Source: Brenneria nigrifluens DSM 30175 = ATCC 13028 (GTDB lineage Bacteria > Pseudomonadota > Gammaproteobacteria > Enterobacterales > Enterobacteriaceae). From it: 64,000 nucleotides of DNA. Positions 35,748-44,667 of this stretch are shown here, piece by piece. The stretch lies in NCBI RefSeq assembly GCF_005484965.1, contig NZ_CP034036.1:2232001-2296000 (forward strand), written 5' to 3'. The notes below the pieces were generated by a model that was not told the DNA's origin, did not search any database, and saw nothing but the letters and a program-made list of their open reading frames with translations. Every line of letters starts with the position of its first letter. Within the stretch, counting starts at the first letter, position 1. The translations under genes and the position numbers were made by a program.

Positions 35748-38728
35748 TTTCTAAATACGCTCCCGCTATCGATCCAATAATGGGTCGCCCCTGAGTCGTT
35801 AGCGGCTAATGTGTTCAATTTAAGCCGCAAATGCTGCGGCGGAATGCGGCTGCCGTCGTCCAGAACCGCATCGGCTATGGCGAAATGTTCCGGGCCGTGC
35901 CGATCGTCTCCGCCGGTCACCGCCAGCCTGACGCGCAGCACGCTGTCGCCGACCACCTTTCTCGCCAGTTCCTGATCGACAATCGACAGGATATACAGGG
36001 ACGATGCCGGCCAACGTTCGTTGTCCAGTTGGCGGAAGCCCAGGCACAGAGACCCGCGTACCTGGAAGCCGCCGTCGGGATCGAGCGCAAAGTCCGGCGC
36101 ATCCAGATCGATGTCGCCGTAATAGACATTGTCGGCGCTCAGGACGTTATTGCCGTCCATCATGCCAAGATAGCGCACGGTGGAATAGGGCTGAAAATCA
36201 CCGACTTTAAAATAGAACCCCGGCAGCCGGAGATCCTGCGCCAGCAGGCAGAGCATCGCGCCGACGGCGGCGGTGGATTTCGGATTATCAATCCGCCCGC
36301 GTTTATTGAACGGATACCAGTCATTGGTGTGATAGCCATCCAGCGACAGCATGCGGTTGATCGGCAGCGGCTGCAAATGGCGGAACAACGCCTGAATGCC
36401 CGGAAAACGAGAAGGGCGCCCGGTTAACAGCAGCACGTCGCAGGAATAGAGGGAGACGACCTCGGACATCAAACGCAGGTTTTGGGTAATACCCATCCGG
36501 TTGGATAAAAATTCCCCATGCAGCTTGCTCAGTTTGAGGATCAGCGGCACCTGTAAAATATCGAAAGCGTTATCGTCAGGCAGTTCGCGCTGCACTTCGG
36601 TATTGACGTACTCCAGCACCTTCGGCGTGGGATGCTGCTCCAGCAGTTCGCCAAAGGAGGACTCTATTTCGGCGCTGGCGTCCAGCGGGTCGAAACCTTC
36701 ATACGCTTCCAGAATCGAACGCCCGATGGGGATGAAAATCTGTAAGGTAACCTGCTGGCGCAACGTCAGTTGCCCGTCGATGCGCCCCTCGTTGCCGAAC
36801 AGTTTGGCCATCAACACCTCGGGGCTGACCATGCCCGCCGTTTTCAGCGCCGCCTGTAGCGCCGGCAAGACATAAAGCTGGATAACGTCCAGCAGAATAT
36901 CGTCTCCCGCCACCTTAAACCCTTCGCGGAACAGCAAACGCGGGATGATCTTGACGTTGCTGCCGACGCCGTCATCCAACAGATATTGGGTAATGGCCAA
37001 ATCCGTGGTGCCGCCGCCGATATCAATCGACGCAATGCGTAACGTTTTACCCGCGGGCTCGTTTTCCGACGGTTCCTTATCCGGGCGCGCCATGCTGGCG
37101 AAAAAGTCTTCGGCGCGCCCGCCGAAATTGACCTGCGCTTCGTTGTACAGATACACCATTTGCCCGCAGGTGGCTTCATCCCACTCGATCTGCACTTCCG
37201 GCACCGGAACCCGGCTTTTCGCCCGGTCTTCCTGAGTAGTAAAATCGTCGTCAAGCGGATGCCAGCCCATGGATTTCCATACCAGGGCGATGGCTTCATT
37301 CATCCGGCGGCGAAAAATTTCCCGCTCCGGCTTCGGCATCGCCGAGGGCAGGGTAAGAATAATATTGCGCAACTGACGCGGCGCGCTGGCGTGGATCATT
37401 TTCTGGCGCTGGGCGGCGCTGTTCATCTGCATCAGCGCCTGTAACAGCAACTCGGACAGCATAAACGTCATCACCGAACTGCGGCTATAGTGCGGGGAAA
37501 AAACCGGCAAACGTTCCTCAAACGGCTGATGGTACAAAGGCCGGCCTTCGTCGTTGATCAACACGGTCAGCGGCATGGCCGTCGCCAGCGGCTCGTTCAG
37601 CGTACTGGTTTCGGGCTGGCTGAAGCGCCAGCCGGGCGCATAGCTCTCTTCATCCCACAGATAACGCCGCGGGCTGGAAATGCCGGTTGAGCCCTCCGCC
37701 CCCTGACGCAACAGCGCCATTCGGCCGGCTTCACGGCCGACGCGGGTAATGGACGGCCAGATAAAGGCATCGTCGCGCCCGCTTTCAACGGAAAAGTTCT
37801 GCTTGCCGAATTTGGCCTGGGCAAATTCAACCCGGCTTTCAAACAGCTCGTTATACAGGTAGTGGGGGTGGCCCAGATCGCGCAATTGCAGTTCGTACGT
37901 CTGCTTTAGTCCATTGCTTTCATCGGCGTGATCTTCCACTAAAATTCCGCAGGTGTGGGAGTTGCCCACGTCCAGAATCAGATCGACGTTGACGGCGGGT
38001 TCCTGCAACGTACTGGCGTTAATGCGTATTTCCGGCACCGATAGCTGATTGCCCAGCATATCCAGCAAATTCATATAATGCGCCTGATATTCAAATCCTC
38101 TGAGCGCCAGCTTAATTTCCCGCTCGTTGCGCTTTTCCCGCCTGATCGCCTGCTGGGTAAAAACCTCCCGCAGCCAGCCGTCCACCCAGGTATGATCAAG
38201 AAACTCGCCCAGTTCGTCGCTGTGATAGGCCAGCGCAAAGCCGCCCCCGGTTTTGATATCGTTCTCATTCGGCGCCAGAGATTCGTATTCGTGGCCCTCG
38301 GGGTAGACTTTGGTATCGAAGGCCAGGCAGATTCGATGCGTATTGCCGTCCTGGTCCGGGGTATCCAGCGCCAGAATCTGCATCCGCGCCCAGTTGTCCG
38401 GCCCGCCCATAAAGGTGCGCGGCGGGTTAAAACGCAAAAACGGCAGCGGCAGCCAGATTTTTTCCAGTAGCCTCAGCGACTGCTCGAGCGGAATGCTCAG
38501 TTCCGGCTTGACCACCTCCGGCGGGGCGCCCGCCGGCGACGGAAGGATATATTTATCCGTCTGCTGATTATAGATCAGGCGCAGCAACGGCCCATTGGCG
38601 CTTTTGCGCACATATTTATTGGGCAGCGCGGCGGATAATTCCGGTTTCAGGGCAAAATCCAGAAATTGAATGCCGCTGTCCTGAATAAGCGTAATTCTCT
38701 GTTGGTAATCGGTGATCGTCGCCAGCAT
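35744..38728 (-). CDS. srfB: SrfB family protein, actin/Hsp70-like ATPase fold
   Basis: This 994-residue protein matches the SrfB family. Two phosphate-binding elements typical of the actin/Hsp70/StbA superfamily are visible: VDLILDVGNSHTCGILVED near residues 250-270 and ASIDIGGGTTDLAI near 566-580. The likely biochemistry is ATP binding with conformational cycling, but no activity is proven. It starts 1 nt inside the srfA stop (TAATG) and overlaps srfC by 4 nt, so the three proteins are probably made in fixed ratio and act together. Confidence 0.92.
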   Translation of the reverse strand: MLATITDYQQRITLIQDSGIQFLDFALKPELSAALPNKYVRKSANGPLLRLIYNQQTDKYILPSPAGAPPEVVKPELSIPLEQSLRLLEKIWLPLPFLRFNPPRTFMGGPDNWARMQILALDTPDQDGNTHRICLAFDTKVYPEGHEYESLAPNENDIKTGGGFALAYHSDELGEFLDHTWVDGWLREVFTQQAIRREKRNEREIKLALRGFEYQAHYMNLLDMLGNQLSVPEIRINASTLQEPAVNVDLILDVGNSHTCGILVEDHADESNGLKQTYELQLRDLGHPHYLYNELFESRVEFAQAKFGKQNFSVESGRDDAFIWPSITRVGREAGRMALLRQGAEGSTGISSPRRYLWDEESYAPGWRFSQPETSTLNEPLATAMPLTVLINDEGRPLYHQPFEERLPVFSPHYSRSSVMTFMLSELLLQALMQMNSAAQRQKMIHASAPRQLRNIILTLPSAMPKPEREIFRRRMNEAIALVWKSMGWHPLDDDFTTQEDRAKSRVPVPEVQIEWDEATCGQMVYLYNEAQVNFGGRAEDFFASMARPDKEPSENEPAGKTLRIASIDIGGGTTDLAITQYLLDDGVGSNVKIIPRLLFREGFKVAGDDILLDVIQLYVLPALQAALKTAGMVSPEVLMAKLFGNEGRIDGQLTLRQQVTLQIFIPIGRSILEAYEGFDPLDASAEIESSFGELLEQHPTPKVLEYVNTEVQRELPDDNAFDILQVPLILKLSKLHGEFLSNRMGITQNLRLMSEVVSLYSCDVLLLTGRPSRFPGIQALFRHLQPLPINRMLSLDGYHTNDWYPFNKRGRIDNPKSTAAVGAMLCLLAQDLRLPGFYFKVGDFQPYSTVRYLGMMDGNNVLSADNVYYGDIDLDAPDFALDPDGGFQVRGSLCLGFRQLDNERWPASSLYILSIVDQELARKVVGDSVLRVRLAVTGGDDRHGPEHFAIADAVLDDGSRIPPQHLRLKLNTLAANDSGATHYWIDSGSVFRK

Positions 38729-40095
38729 TATGATTTACTCTCGCGCTTTATCGTCATGGGGAAGACCGCATCAGCGTTATAGCGACCGGTACACTCTGCG
38801 ATGCCCGTCGCACTTCGTTTACATACCAGCTCCGGCATCTTGAATCTGCTATTGTCGCTGCAGCGCGCTCGATATCGGCTGTTGATGACCAGATTACCGG
38901 AACTCATCAATCCCGCCTCGATATCCGCCCGGCAGGTGATGCCGTCGCCATGGGTTATTCTTGCCGTACCCTTGCCGTTTTTAATCTGATACCTCAGACT
39001 CGGCGGACGGCCGGTAACGGTAATCGGGGTTCTGGCATCGACGGAAACCCGCCAGTTGCCGTTAAGGAAGTTGACCGTTCCCAACCTTACCGCGTCCGCC
39101 GGCATAACCAGTTCCTCTTTGCCGACCACGGCGGGCGGGGCAACCGGCGTTGGCTCCGGGATTACCGGTTCGGGAACCGCCTCTGGCGCCGGCGCGGCCT
39201 CTTGCGGCTCTGTCGCGGTTAACGGCGTTGCGGCTACGCGTTCAACCGGCGCGCTTTCCGGCGGCGACGCGGGACTTGCCGCTTCACTTTTCGCTTCCTG
39301 CACTTCAGGTTCGGCCGCCGGCTGCGGCTCTGGCTCGCGCACGGAAGCGGGCAACGCGCGTTTTTCCGGTTGTATGGTCGCCGCCAGTGGCGTTGGCTCC
39401 GGCGTCTTATCTTGCTGATCAAGCCATCCATAAATCTGTAGCGACAGAACCGCCAAGAGCGCCGCCGCGGGGAATAGCCACCACAGGCGCAGCCGTTGGC
39501 TGCGGGCGGCGGCCTGAGGTTTAGCAGCCGACTCCGGCGTGACGACGGGATCGAGCGACTGCGGCCGGGGCGGCGTTATCGGCGCGGCGGCGAAAACAGG
39601 GACCGCTTCCTCTTCCACCTGACGCAGGCAATCCAGCGCGTCGGCGCGGGATTTTTTATCCAGATTCACAAATCCCCAGAAGGTCAATACCGGTTTGCCG
39701 TCAACCAGATAAACGTGGTTGGGGCCAGGGAACTGGATAGCTTTCGCCAGCAGCACGCCAAAAAGCTGCTGTGCCGGTTTTTCCGCGCGTTGCGCCCGCT
39801 GGCTGATACCGGCGACGGCCTCCTGATAGGTTTCCAATTGCTTTAGCGCCGCAGCCCGTTGCTCTTCGCTGGCGGCAATCCAGGAGGTTATCTTACCTTC
39901 CACCGGCGCGTACCAGTCAATACGGTCGCCGCCTTCGTTCGGCTGCGGGATAGCCAGACAATCCGCAATCTGCTGTTGTTTTCTGAGGCGCAATGTTTCG
40001 CGTAGCTGAAGTGCGGATGCATAAACCGGCTGTCCGTTTTCGCCCAGAGCCAGAAAATCATCCAAACTCCCGCTACGTAAAAATAGTTTTGTCAC
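38728..40095 (-). CDS. srfA: SrfA family single-pass membrane protein
   Basis: This 455-residue protein has a cytoplasmic-type N-terminal 200 residues and one membrane segment near residues 202-224 (LWWLFPAAALLAVLSLQIYG). A proline/alanine/glutamate-rich stretch follows at about 230-345, then a C-terminal beta-rich domain with four cysteines (GITCRADIEA, YRARCSDN, ELVCKRSATGIAECTG). It fits the SrfA family. The topology suggests a spacer reaching into the periplasm with a disulfide-bonded end domain. First gene of srfABC; about 200 nt separate it from yjbD. Confidence 0.88.
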   Translation of the reverse strand: MTKLFLRSGSLDDFLALGENGQPVYASALQLRETLRLRKQQQIADCLAIPQPNEGGDRIDWYAPVEGKITSWIAASEEQRAAALKQLETYQEAVAGISQRAQRAEKPAQQLFGVLLAKAIQFPGPNHVYLVDGKPVLTFWGFVNLDKKSRADALDCLRQVEEEAVPVFAAAPITPPRPQSLDPVVTPESAAKPQAAARSQRLRLWWLFPAAALLAVLSLQIYGWLDQQDKTPEPTPLAATIQPEKRALPASVREPEPQPAAEPEVQEAKSEAASPASPPESAPVERVAATPLTATEPQEAAPAPEAVPEPVIPEPTPVAPPAVVGKEELVMPADAVRLGTVNFLNGNWRVSVDARTPITVTGRPPSLRYQIKNGKGTARITHGDGITCRADIEAGLMSSGNLVINSRYRARCSDNSRFKMPELVCKRSATGIAECTGRYNADAVFPMTIKRESKS

Positions 40096-40296
40096 GCAAA
40101 AAAGACCTTTTGTAATAGATGCATGAAGGCAGAAAACAGGGTGTAATCTGCGACAGGGTATACTTTAGTGTATTGATGGGGAATCAAATGCTTAAAGAAG
40201 GGGCAAAACCGGCAAATATTTAAGCCATAGAGTGCGGCGCTTCGTCAGGCGGCCAATCCCGTTGCCGCCGGAGTAAATCATTGGCAGTAAAACGCG

Positions 40297-40566
40297 CTAA
40301 CGGCGGGGGCCGCGTAAATTGGTGTTGGAAGACCATTCATAGGTGGCGGAGACATCGGGTTTAAACTTGTTCTTTTTCTTCTCGGTACGCGCTTTCTTGG
40401 CAAGAATTTCCCTTTCTTTCATCAAGTTATCAATAAAATCATCTTTGATATGGTTGCTTTCAGAGTTGGTAAGCGTGCGACCGTGTTTTTTTCTTTCCTG
40501 GTCGAGCAGGGTTTTAAGTTGACGTTGTTCACTTTCCGTCATGTCTTTCTGAGTCAGTCTTGGCAT
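40297..40566 (-). CDS. yjbD: DUF3811 family protein YjbD
   Basis: This 89-residue, highly charged, helical protein matches E. coli YjbD throughout: PRLTQKDMTESEQRQLKTLL, then a lysine-rich helix and a C-terminal SSNTNLRGPRR. Function is unknown. The ATG at 40566 gives the family start; the frame extends 30 codons upstream without similarity. It is set between srfA and an AT-rich insertion-like region. Confidence 0.85.
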   Translation of the reverse strand: MPRLTQKDMTESEQRQLKTLLDQERKKHGRTLTNSESNHIKDDFIDNLMKEREILAKKARTEKKKNKFKPDVSATYEWSSNTNLRGPRR

Positions 40567-40825
40567 GGGTATCGACCTGGTTTTGCGGACAGGGAACTTC
40601 ATTGTAGAGGAAAACCGCGCGGCGCTCAGGAAAATTATTTCAATGTAAACGGTCATATTGCGTCTTTTTAATAGAGCGTGTCAGGAGTACCGCCGTTTCC
40701 TTGAAGAGAAGGTCAACGTTGCTCGTCAGGAGTACGATTATGATTAAGTAATTTCTTAATCAGCGCGGACATCTGTTCTGATAGCCTGTCAGGGCTGGCA
40801 GAAGCCAATAAATCGGAGGATGTAA

Positions 40826-41572
40826 GTGCTGATTAAACTTAAAAGGATGCGGTCACATAATGAAGACAGGAAACTGGCGCTGTGGCTAGCAACGACCGCC
40901 GGATTACTGAATGCCATAGCGCTTGGCGCTTTTGGTTTTTTCCCTTCCCATATGACCGGCAATACCTCGCAGTTATCCAGCGAGGTATCGACCACAGATT
41001 TAAGTGATATTATTTTCTTTGCTACGATTATCATTGCATTTGTTTGTGGGTCAGTAATTTCTCGCATAATTGTTATCTGGGGGATAATTAATAATAACAG
41101 ACTTATTTTCTGTCAGATTCTTCTAGTTGAAGGCATTTTTTTAACTGGAATTTCTCTTTATGAGGTTTATTTGCACGCCTTCTCAACAAATCGTGAAATT
41201 ATTATCGTCCTTTGCAGCCTGATGGGGTTGCATAATTCAACATCCACGCAACTTTCTAACGGCAGAGTCCGAACAACGCATATTACGGGGACGCTAACGG
41301 ATGCGGGTATTTCTCTAGCATCAGTTCTTTCCGCAATGTTACGTCGGGATTATTCAAAAGATGCAAAAGCACAAAAAAGTCAGCTTAGAACGCACTTAAC
41401 GACGATTTTTTCTTTTTTAACTGGAGGCATTGCTGGTCTTTCATTATTCAAATGGTTCGGTTTTAACTCCATGACCGCCGTCGGAGTCATACTGGCGACC
41501 GTTGCGCTATTTTCAATTATTACTGTTAACAGGCGCGTAAGGAAGAAACGAAAAATTAAACGCAACGGCTAA
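40826..41572 (+). CDS. DUF1275 (YoaK-type) membrane protein
   Basis: This 248-residue protein has six hydrophobic segments and the DUF1275 hallmarks: SHMTGNTSQL near residue 48 and NGRVRTTHITGTLTD near residue 150. The family is of unknown transport-like function. A GTG at 40826 follows an AATCGGAGGA ribosome site; an ATG at 40847 is the alternative. The gene is clearly richer in A and T than its neighbours and uses more AT-ending codons, suggesting acquisition from elsewhere. Confidence 0.85.
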   Translation: MLIKLKRMRSHNEDRKLALWLATTAGLLNAIALGAFGFFPSHMTGNTSQLSSEVSTTDLSDIIFFATIIIAFVCGSVISRIIVIWGIINNNRLIFCQILLVEGIFLTGISLYEVYLHAFSTNREIIIVLCSLMGLHNSTSTQLSNGRVRTTHITGTLTDAGISLASVLSAMLRRDYSKDAKAQKSQLRTHLTTIFSFLTGGIAGLSLFKWFGFNSMTAVGVILATVALFSIITVNRRVRKKRKIKRNG

Positions 41573-42313
41573 GCAGCGCGACGATGCAGGTCGAGGCAAA
41601 GAACTCGGGATATGAACAATACGACATAATGAACTAACAAACAAACTAAACACATGACAGCACCGGGAACGCCAGTTCCCGCCCATGCTTATATTGGTGC
41701 GCATAATGTATATTATGTTAAATAAGATAATAACCCTCACGACTAAACGACATCACCGGACCTCTCCTGCCGTCCTTGAACTAAACCTACGAATTTCCAT
41801 CCCTGGTTATCTTTTCGCAGTCCTACTTCTGCTGCCGCCTAAACCGGGCAACCTTCGCCCTATTACCGCATAACGCCATGCTACACCAGCGGCGTCGATG
41901 TGCTTTGGTTCTGTCATAAAACCACAGGCTGCATTCAGGGTGCTCGCATTTCCGTACGAGTTCGAAACTCTTTTCGCTTATGATAAATAAAATAATTATC
42001 TGCCACATTCTATAAAAATCCTTCACCATCCCCATGTAACCATTAAAATAGCAATTTACTGGTTACTCAATTCATCCATACTAAAAATGCAGTAACCCCT
42101 AAAGCCACCTTTAACAGTTACAGAAAGGCGGCGAGAAATCCTGAAGCCGGAATCACTGTTCATATCATTTTGATGGAATATGTGATTAATATGACTGGAT
42201 AAGTCAGTTCCCCGCCGCGGCAACCTTTTATACTGATAACTCGAGGGGGCACGGCGCCCTCGCCTTGCATCGTGAAGAACGTGACTTATCCAACTTATAA
42301 AGGGGATTTCCCA
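41573..42313. other. AT-rich region without intact genes
   Basis: About 740 nt of mostly AT-rich sequence holds only the truncated CGNR zinc-finger gene (41823-42035, minus). Other open frames are short and unlike known families. An imperfect GC hairpin (GAGGGGGCACGGCGCCCTC, near 42243-42261) precedes the PEBP-family gene. Confidence 0.5.
41823..42035 (-). pseudogene. Truncated CGNR zinc-finger transcription regulator
   Basis: The last 45 codons encode the complete C-terminal CGNR zinc finger: CEHPECSLWFYDRTK then RRRWCSMALCGNRAKVARFR, with all four zinc cysteines. Members of this family normally have an N-terminal stress-response (ABATE) domain of well over 100 residues. Here only about 25 unrelated codons precede the finger, and the frame is closed by a stop at 42063-42065. 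The 5' part has been lost, so this is probably a remnant. Confidence 0.7.
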
Positions 42314-42940
42314 ATGAAATTGACCAGCCAAAGCTTTGAGCAGGGTGCGCCCATTCCGGGCGAGTTTGCTTTTGCCGTTCAGGATGCGGAAAAGCATCTG
42401 GCGTTATCCAGCAATAAAAACCCGCATCTATCCTGGAGCGAGGTGCCGGACGCCACCCGGTCGTTGGTACTATTGTGTCTGGATCCTCATGCGCCAGGCT
42501 CACTTGATAACGTCAACCAGGAAGGAAAAGAAGTTGCGGCATCGGTGCCGCGCGTTAACTTTTTCCACTGGGTGCTGGTGGATATTCCCGCACAGGTTCG
42601 TGAAATCGCCGCAGGCAGCCACAGCGATGGCATTACCCCGCGGGGAAAAGCGTCGCTGCCCGCAGAGGCGGGAATACGCCACGGCATTAATGATTATACC
42701 GCCTGGTTTAAAGGCGACGAGCAGATGAGCGGCGATTACTACGGTTACGACGGCCCCTGTCCGCCATGGAACGATACCCTTGCCCATGATTATACCTTTA
42801 CGCTCTATGCGCTTGATATTCCACGCCTGGAGCTGCAAGGCATGTTTGATGGTCCAACGGTATTATCGGCTATCGCCGGCCATATTCTGGCTGAAGCGAG
42901 TTTGACCGGCACGTACAGCCTCAATCCCAACGTACGTTAG
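42314..42940 (+). CDS. YbhB/YbcL-type phosphatidylethanolamine-binding (Raf kinase inhibitor-like) protein
   Basis: This 208-residue protein has PEBP-family features: the ligand-pocket motif CLDPHAPG (DPDAP-like), a conserved HWVLVDIP segment, GYDGPCPPWNDT and a YALD strand. No signal peptide is seen, so it is likely cytoplasmic. The ATG at 42314 follows AAAGGGGA, whereas an in-frame upstream ATG (42272) has no such site. Bacterial relatives are of unknown function. The AraC-family gene starts 20 nt downstream and may be cotranscribed. Confidence 0.88.
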   Translation: MKLTSQSFEQGAPIPGEFAFAVQDAEKHLALSSNKNPHLSWSEVPDATRSLVLLCLDPHAPGSLDNVNQEGKEVAASVPRVNFFHWVLVDIPAQVREIAAGSHSDGITPRGKASLPAEAGIRHGINDYTAWFKGDEQMSGDYYGYDGPCPPWNDTLAHDYTFTLYALDIPRLELQGMFDGPTVLSAIAGHILAEASLTGTYSLNPNVR

Positions 42941-42960
42941 CAGTTTGGCGGGGAAAACCG

Positions 42961-43794
42961 ATGAAAGGCGACGTTCCAGATGTTACCAACGCTCCGTTGC
43001 CGGTAGAACGCTACCGGCTCTATTCGATGGCTCTGCCTTACCTGCAACATGCGCATCAGGTCGTCGATTTCCGTTTTTTTGATGCGACGCTGCTGCTGGT
43101 GAAATCAGGGCGATTGAACCTGCGCCGCGGGCAGGATTTATCCATGCAACTGGACAACGCCGAGCACATCATGCTGGTTGCCCCGCATACCCTGGCTAAC
43201 GTAAGTAAAACCCCCGATGCGGCGACGGGGGCATTTCAGTCTTTATATCTGAGCTTTTCATCCGAGCTTATTGCCGCGTTTTATCGCGAGCGGGCGCAAT
43301 TTTTTACCACGCTGACGCCCTTTTCCGGTTTTAAAACGCTCTCGTTGGACGACGAGCTGCGCGACACGCTGGATTACTGTTTGCGCGGGCTTAATAGCGG
43401 GGCGTCAAGTTATCCGGTGCAACAGCATCGTTTAAGCGGCGTGCTGATCGCCCTGGCCGAACGCGGGATCCTTTTTATGCCGCGCGACTCGGCCCCCCTC
43501 GGCGGCCGATTGACCGAGTTGCTGGCCGCCTCGCCGGAGTTCGCCTGGACGGCGGCGCATGCCGGCCGGCATCTTGGCATGAGCGAAGCGACGTTAAGGC
43601 GCCGGTTGGCGGAAGAACAGACCCACTTTCGCACATTGTTGCAGGATATCCGCATGCACCACGGGATGACGCTGCTGCAAACGACGCGCTGGAGCCTTTC
43701 TCAAATCGCCGATGCCTGTGGTTATCGCGCCGCGTCCCGCTTTTCATTGCGTTTTAAACAGCGATTCGGCTGTTCTCCCGCCGATATCCGCTGA
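42961..43794 (+). CDS. AraC-family transcriptional regulator
   Basis: This 277-residue protein has a C-terminal AraC-type double helix-turn-helix (HLGMSEATLRRRLAEEQTHF and SLSQIADACGYRAASRFSLR) ending in RFGCSPADIR. The N-terminal 160 residues would be the effector domain, with no recognisable ligand motif. It lies 20 nt after the PEBP-family gene and converges with gntR, so it most likely regulates that neighbour or itself; the target is not known. Confidence 0.87.
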   Translation: MKGDVPDVTNAPLPVERYRLYSMALPYLQHAHQVVDFRFFDATLLLVKSGRLNLRRGQDLSMQLDNAEHIMLVAPHTLANVSKTPDAATGAFQSLYLSFSSELIAAFYRERAQFFTTLTPFSGFKTLSLDDELRDTLDYCLRGLNSGASSYPVQQHRLSGVLIALAERGILFMPRDSAPLGGRLTELLAASPEFAWTAAHAGRHLGMSEATLRRRLAEEQTHFRTLLQDIRMHHGMTLLQTTRWSLSQIADACGYRAASRFSLRFKQRFGCSPADIR

Positions 43795-43816
43795 TGATTC
43801 AGACGCACCGCCACCC

Positions 43817-44476
43817 CTATCGAAAATAGTGCTCCTCCAGAATGGCGGCGCCATCGTCTATCGCCTTATGGATTGAGGTTACGGCGCGTTCGCCGTCTTT
43901 CGCGGCCAGGGCCAGCAGCAGCTCGTCATAATTATGCTGCCCTTGCGCCATTTCAGCGGACTGCGGATAAAGATAGTTAAAACAGGGGCCGATCTGTACC
44001 CAGAGCTGCTCGATAAGCGACGTCAGCGTCGGCATCCCGGCATATTCATACAGCGCGAAACGAAATTCACGGTTGGCCTGCAAGGCGTGCTCAACGTTTT
44101 GCTGCCGTTTGGCGGCCATAAATTGCGCATTAAGGGTTTGCAAGCGGGCCAGTTTTTCCGCATCTAGCGCGCCTGCCGCCTGTGACACCGCCAGACCTTC
44201 GAGCTTTTTACGAATCAGGGTGATCTCCTGATATTTACCCAGCGGTATGTTCGGCACCAAAAAGGCCTGCGCCGGGGTGGCGTCCAGCGCGCCCGCCGCC
44301 GCCAGGCGCAGCAGCGCTTCGCGCACCGGCGTGACGCTGGTCCCCAACTGCCCGGCGATCTCTTTTGTCACCAGCCGCGCGCCGGGTTTTAGCACGCCGA
44401 CAATCAGGGCGGCTTTCAGCTTTGCCTCGACCTGCATCGTCAGGCTTAGCCGCTGCGCTTTTTCCATCTCAAACAT
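43817..44476 (-). CDS. GntR-family regulator (FCD type) of the adjacent ABC/PLP cluster
   Basis: This 219-residue protein has an N-terminal winged helix (AGQLGTSVTPVREALLRLAAAGAL) and a C-terminal all-helical FCD ligand domain. The domain has candidate metal or ligand residues in NREFRFALYEYAG and in the terminal HKAIDDG helix. It is divergent from the binding-protein gene at 44668. A 14-nt sequence between them is repeated exactly before the ATPase gene at the other end of the cluster, so this is the probable regulator of both; the inducer is unknown. Confidence 0.88.
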   Translation of the reverse strand: MFEMEKAQRLSLTMQVEAKLKAALIVGVLKPGARLVTKEIAGQLGTSVTPVREALLRLAAAGALDATPAQAFLVPNIPLGKYQEITLIRKKLEGLAVSQAAGALDAEKLARLQTLNAQFMAAKRQQNVEHALQANREFRFALYEYAGMPTLTSLIEQLWVQIGPCFNYLYPQSAEMAQGQHNYDELLLALAAKDGERAVTSIHKAIDDGAAILEEHYFR

Positions 44477-44549
44477 AATGCCCCTTTCCTTTTAGCAAAA
44501 AATTGTCTTTCCTTTTGCGGTTTAATCCGTGGCCGGTCAGAAATGTATT

Positions 44550-44563
44550 ATATAGGATATATT
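44550..44563 (+). promoter_or_regulatory. Putative GntR operator in the gntR/importer intergenic region
   Basis: ATATAGGATATATT here is identical to the sequence in front of the ABC ATPase gene (53799-53812, opposite strand). The ATATA-GGA-TATAT core is palindromic. It lies 74 nt from the gntR start and about 105 nt before the binding-protein gene. Confidence 0.55.
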
Positions 44564-44667
44564 GTGTATCAAAAAGTTGAACGCTGATTAAGCAATGCCT
44601 GTTTTTAGCTAACGCGTTTTTAATTCCGCCGGCCTGCTGTTGGCGGCTTTACTTGGGGAAGAACCTA

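Noticed and set aside
33285..40095. srfABC as a standard toxin-antitoxin module
   Set aside because: The proteins are very large (455, 994 and 820 residues) with nucleotide-binding motifs and a membrane anchor, unlike classical small modules; toxicity reports for relatives do not settle the role.
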